In this document: piece by piece, positions 63,079-64,000 of the stretch
Position numbering within the stretch: the stretch's first letter is position 1
How the letters are laid out: every line of letters begins with the position of its first letter
Assembly (NCBI RefSeq): GCF_019428685.1
Contig: NZ_CP080096.1
Coordinates: 2,976,001 to 3,040,000 of the forward strand
DNA length: 64,000 bases
DNA from: Paraburkholderia edwinii
Lineage (GTDB): Bacteria; Pseudomonadota; Gammaproteobacteria; Burkholderiales; Burkholderiaceae
Direction: 5' to 3'
Program-made: the position numbers and the translations under genes
Notes under the pieces: model-generated
Database searches by the model: none
What the model saw: the letters and a program-made list of their open reading frames with translations, nothing else
What the model was told of the DNA's origin: nothing

Positions 63079-64000
63079 CTATTGCACATCCGCAGTAGCT
63101 CGATCTGGCATTCGCAGCTGAAGAATTCTGCTTGCCTCATCGAAAGTGCTGCCATGCTCCCAGCGCGACAAAGCTTGGAGACATTGGACTAGCTGCTGCT
63201 CATGGAAGTCGACAAGCAGCGCGTCGTCTTTAACGAGACGCTTTGCTATCTGTACGGCTGCTTCATGGCATGCGGCTTGGGAATACCATCTCGTCAGAGC
63301 GATCAGGCACGCGGTGATAGCTTCACCGTTCATTTGCTCCACCAACGAAATGTCATCCACAATGCGCTGCGAAAGCCTGATTGCCGCCGCCGCGGTCGCT
63401 GTCGAATCGTGCAACCTGGAAAGAGCGCCAAGGCAGTTAACGACATGCTTCACGCTTAAGCGATGACATATAGACGCGTCCGACGCGATGCGCCTCGACA
63501 ATCGAGTGGCGGCGCTGGAACAAACCTCGTCCGAACACCACTTCGCTAACGCATCCAGGCAGACCGCCACATGCCTGCCATTCAGATGATGTCGTAAGGG
63601 ACCGTCCTCCGTCAGCCGCCTGGCCAGTCTTTGGCCGGCCGCATGACAGGCTTCATCGTCGCTCCACGTTCCCAACCCGCTTAGACAATGCGTAAGACGC
63701 ACGCCGTTCAATTGCCGTATTAGCGACTCATCCGTTGAGAGGCGTCGTGCAAACCGTCGCGCCGCCTCCTCGCAGGTTCGGTCGTTGCTCCACTTTCCCA
63801 GCGCGTACAGACAACTCGCAACCTCTTGCGCATTCATCCGCGCCAGCAACAGTTGATCGCCGACAATCCGCTCGGCAAGCTGTACGCTCGCGCCCCGGCA
63901 CACCTCTTCATCGGGCCATTTGCTCAGCGCGTTCAGGACACCAGCGATCTCATGTCTGTGGAGCGCATTGGCGAGAACCTTATCGACGAAGATTCTGGTT
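63079..64000 (-). CDS. SKWP-repeat protein, RipS/XopAD type III effector-like (start outside window)
   Basis: The frame is open from the stop at 63079 to the right edge. It holds seven in-phase 42-residue repeats (starts at 63960, 63834, 63708, 63582, 63456, 63330 and 63204), with consensus hydrophobic, then CLxALxKW near positions 8-15, EAA at 22-25 and a basic A-RRL-D end. The repeat at 63960 reads VLNALSKWP, the signature that names the SKWP proteins of Ralstonia (RipS family, Skwp), related to XopAD of Xanthomonas. These are large injected effectors built from such HEAT/armadillo-like units. An AraC regulator follows at 65 bp. The promoter and N-terminus are not visible, so secretion is not proven. 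Confidence 0.82.
   Translation of the reverse strand, partial: TRIFVDKVLANALHRHEIAGVLNALSKWPDEEVCRGASVQLAERIVGDQLLLARMNAQEVASCLYALGKWSNDRTCEEAARRFARRLSTDESLIRQLNGVRLTHCLSGLGTWSDDEACHAAGQRLARRLTEDGPLRHHLNGRHVAVCLDALAKWCSDEVCSSAATRLSRRIASDASICHRLSVKHVVNCLGALSRLHDSTATAAAAIRLSQRIVDDISLVEQMNGEAITACLIALTRWYSQAACHEAAVQIAKRLVKDDALLVDFHEQQLVQCLQALSRWEHGSTFDEASRILQLRMPDRATADVQ

Overview
The window is high-GC, densely coded DNA with many small two- to four-gene catabolic operons, each beside its own LysR, GntR, TetR or RpiR regulator. DUF4148 and other small-protein families, a TetR-type LiuQ rather than a MerR-type LiuR, and the 42-residue SKWP repeats at the right edge all point to a beta-proteobacterium of the Burkholderiaceae (Paraburkholderia, Caballeronia or Burkholderia type). 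This placement is an inference from gene content. No rRNA or tRNA gene, insertion sequence or CRISPR array was seen.

Layout. 1-4.9 kb: the end of a LysR regulator, then a leftward sugar-acid cluster (L-rhamnose 1-dehydrogenase, L-rhamnonate dehydratase, 2-keto-3-deoxy-L-rhamnonate dehydrogenase-like SDR), a small conserved protein and one more SDR. 5-7.5 kb: a DnaJ-like co-chaperone, a periplasmic DUF2380-like protein and an ankyrin protein. 7.7-11.6 kb: an RpiR regulator, a class III aminotransferase, a carboxymuconolactone-decarboxylase-like protein and a GltI-like binding protein. 11.8-15.3 kb: a zinc-phospholipase-C-like protein, an HSL-type esterase, DUF4148 and DUF417 proteins. 15.4-19.3 kb: an AtoE-type transporter, then an Asp/Glu racemase and a dicarboxylate symporter. 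19.7-25.4 kb: an FMN reductase, a ferritin-like protein, an amidase with CDP-diacylglycerol diphosphatase, and a desaturase.

25.4-31.1 kb: an enoyl-CoA hydratase-like / MFS / aldehyde dehydrogenase operon divergent from a GntR repressor, with a candidate operator between them, then an orphan PhnD-like binding protein. 31.2-38.2 kb: the leucine/isovalerate operon liuABCD, divergent from liuQ, with repeated palindromes between. 38.8-43.9 kb: a putrescine (puu/spu) cluster. 44-52.3 kb: an accessory oxidation and hydrolysis region (FAD monooxygenase, beta-lactamase-fold hydrolase, P450, DUF2891, a TPR/ATP-grasp fusion, an alpha/beta hydrolase). 52.4-59.0 kb: a short free-standing transcription unit, an OxlT-like antiporter, an aldo/keto reductase, and a LysR regulator divergent from an MFS / amidohydrolase pair.

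59-64 kb is different. It has a lower GC content, gene remnants, an HxlR and an AraC regulator, and the C-terminal part of an SKWP-repeat protein related to the RipS/Skwp and XopAD type III effectors of plant pathogens. This is the most striking content of the window and looks like the edge of an acquired region. Other items worth following up are the TPR/ATP-grasp ligase, the promoter-to-terminator unit at 52.4 kb, and the operator-like palindromes at 8.65, 29.33 and 37.16-37.29 kb.
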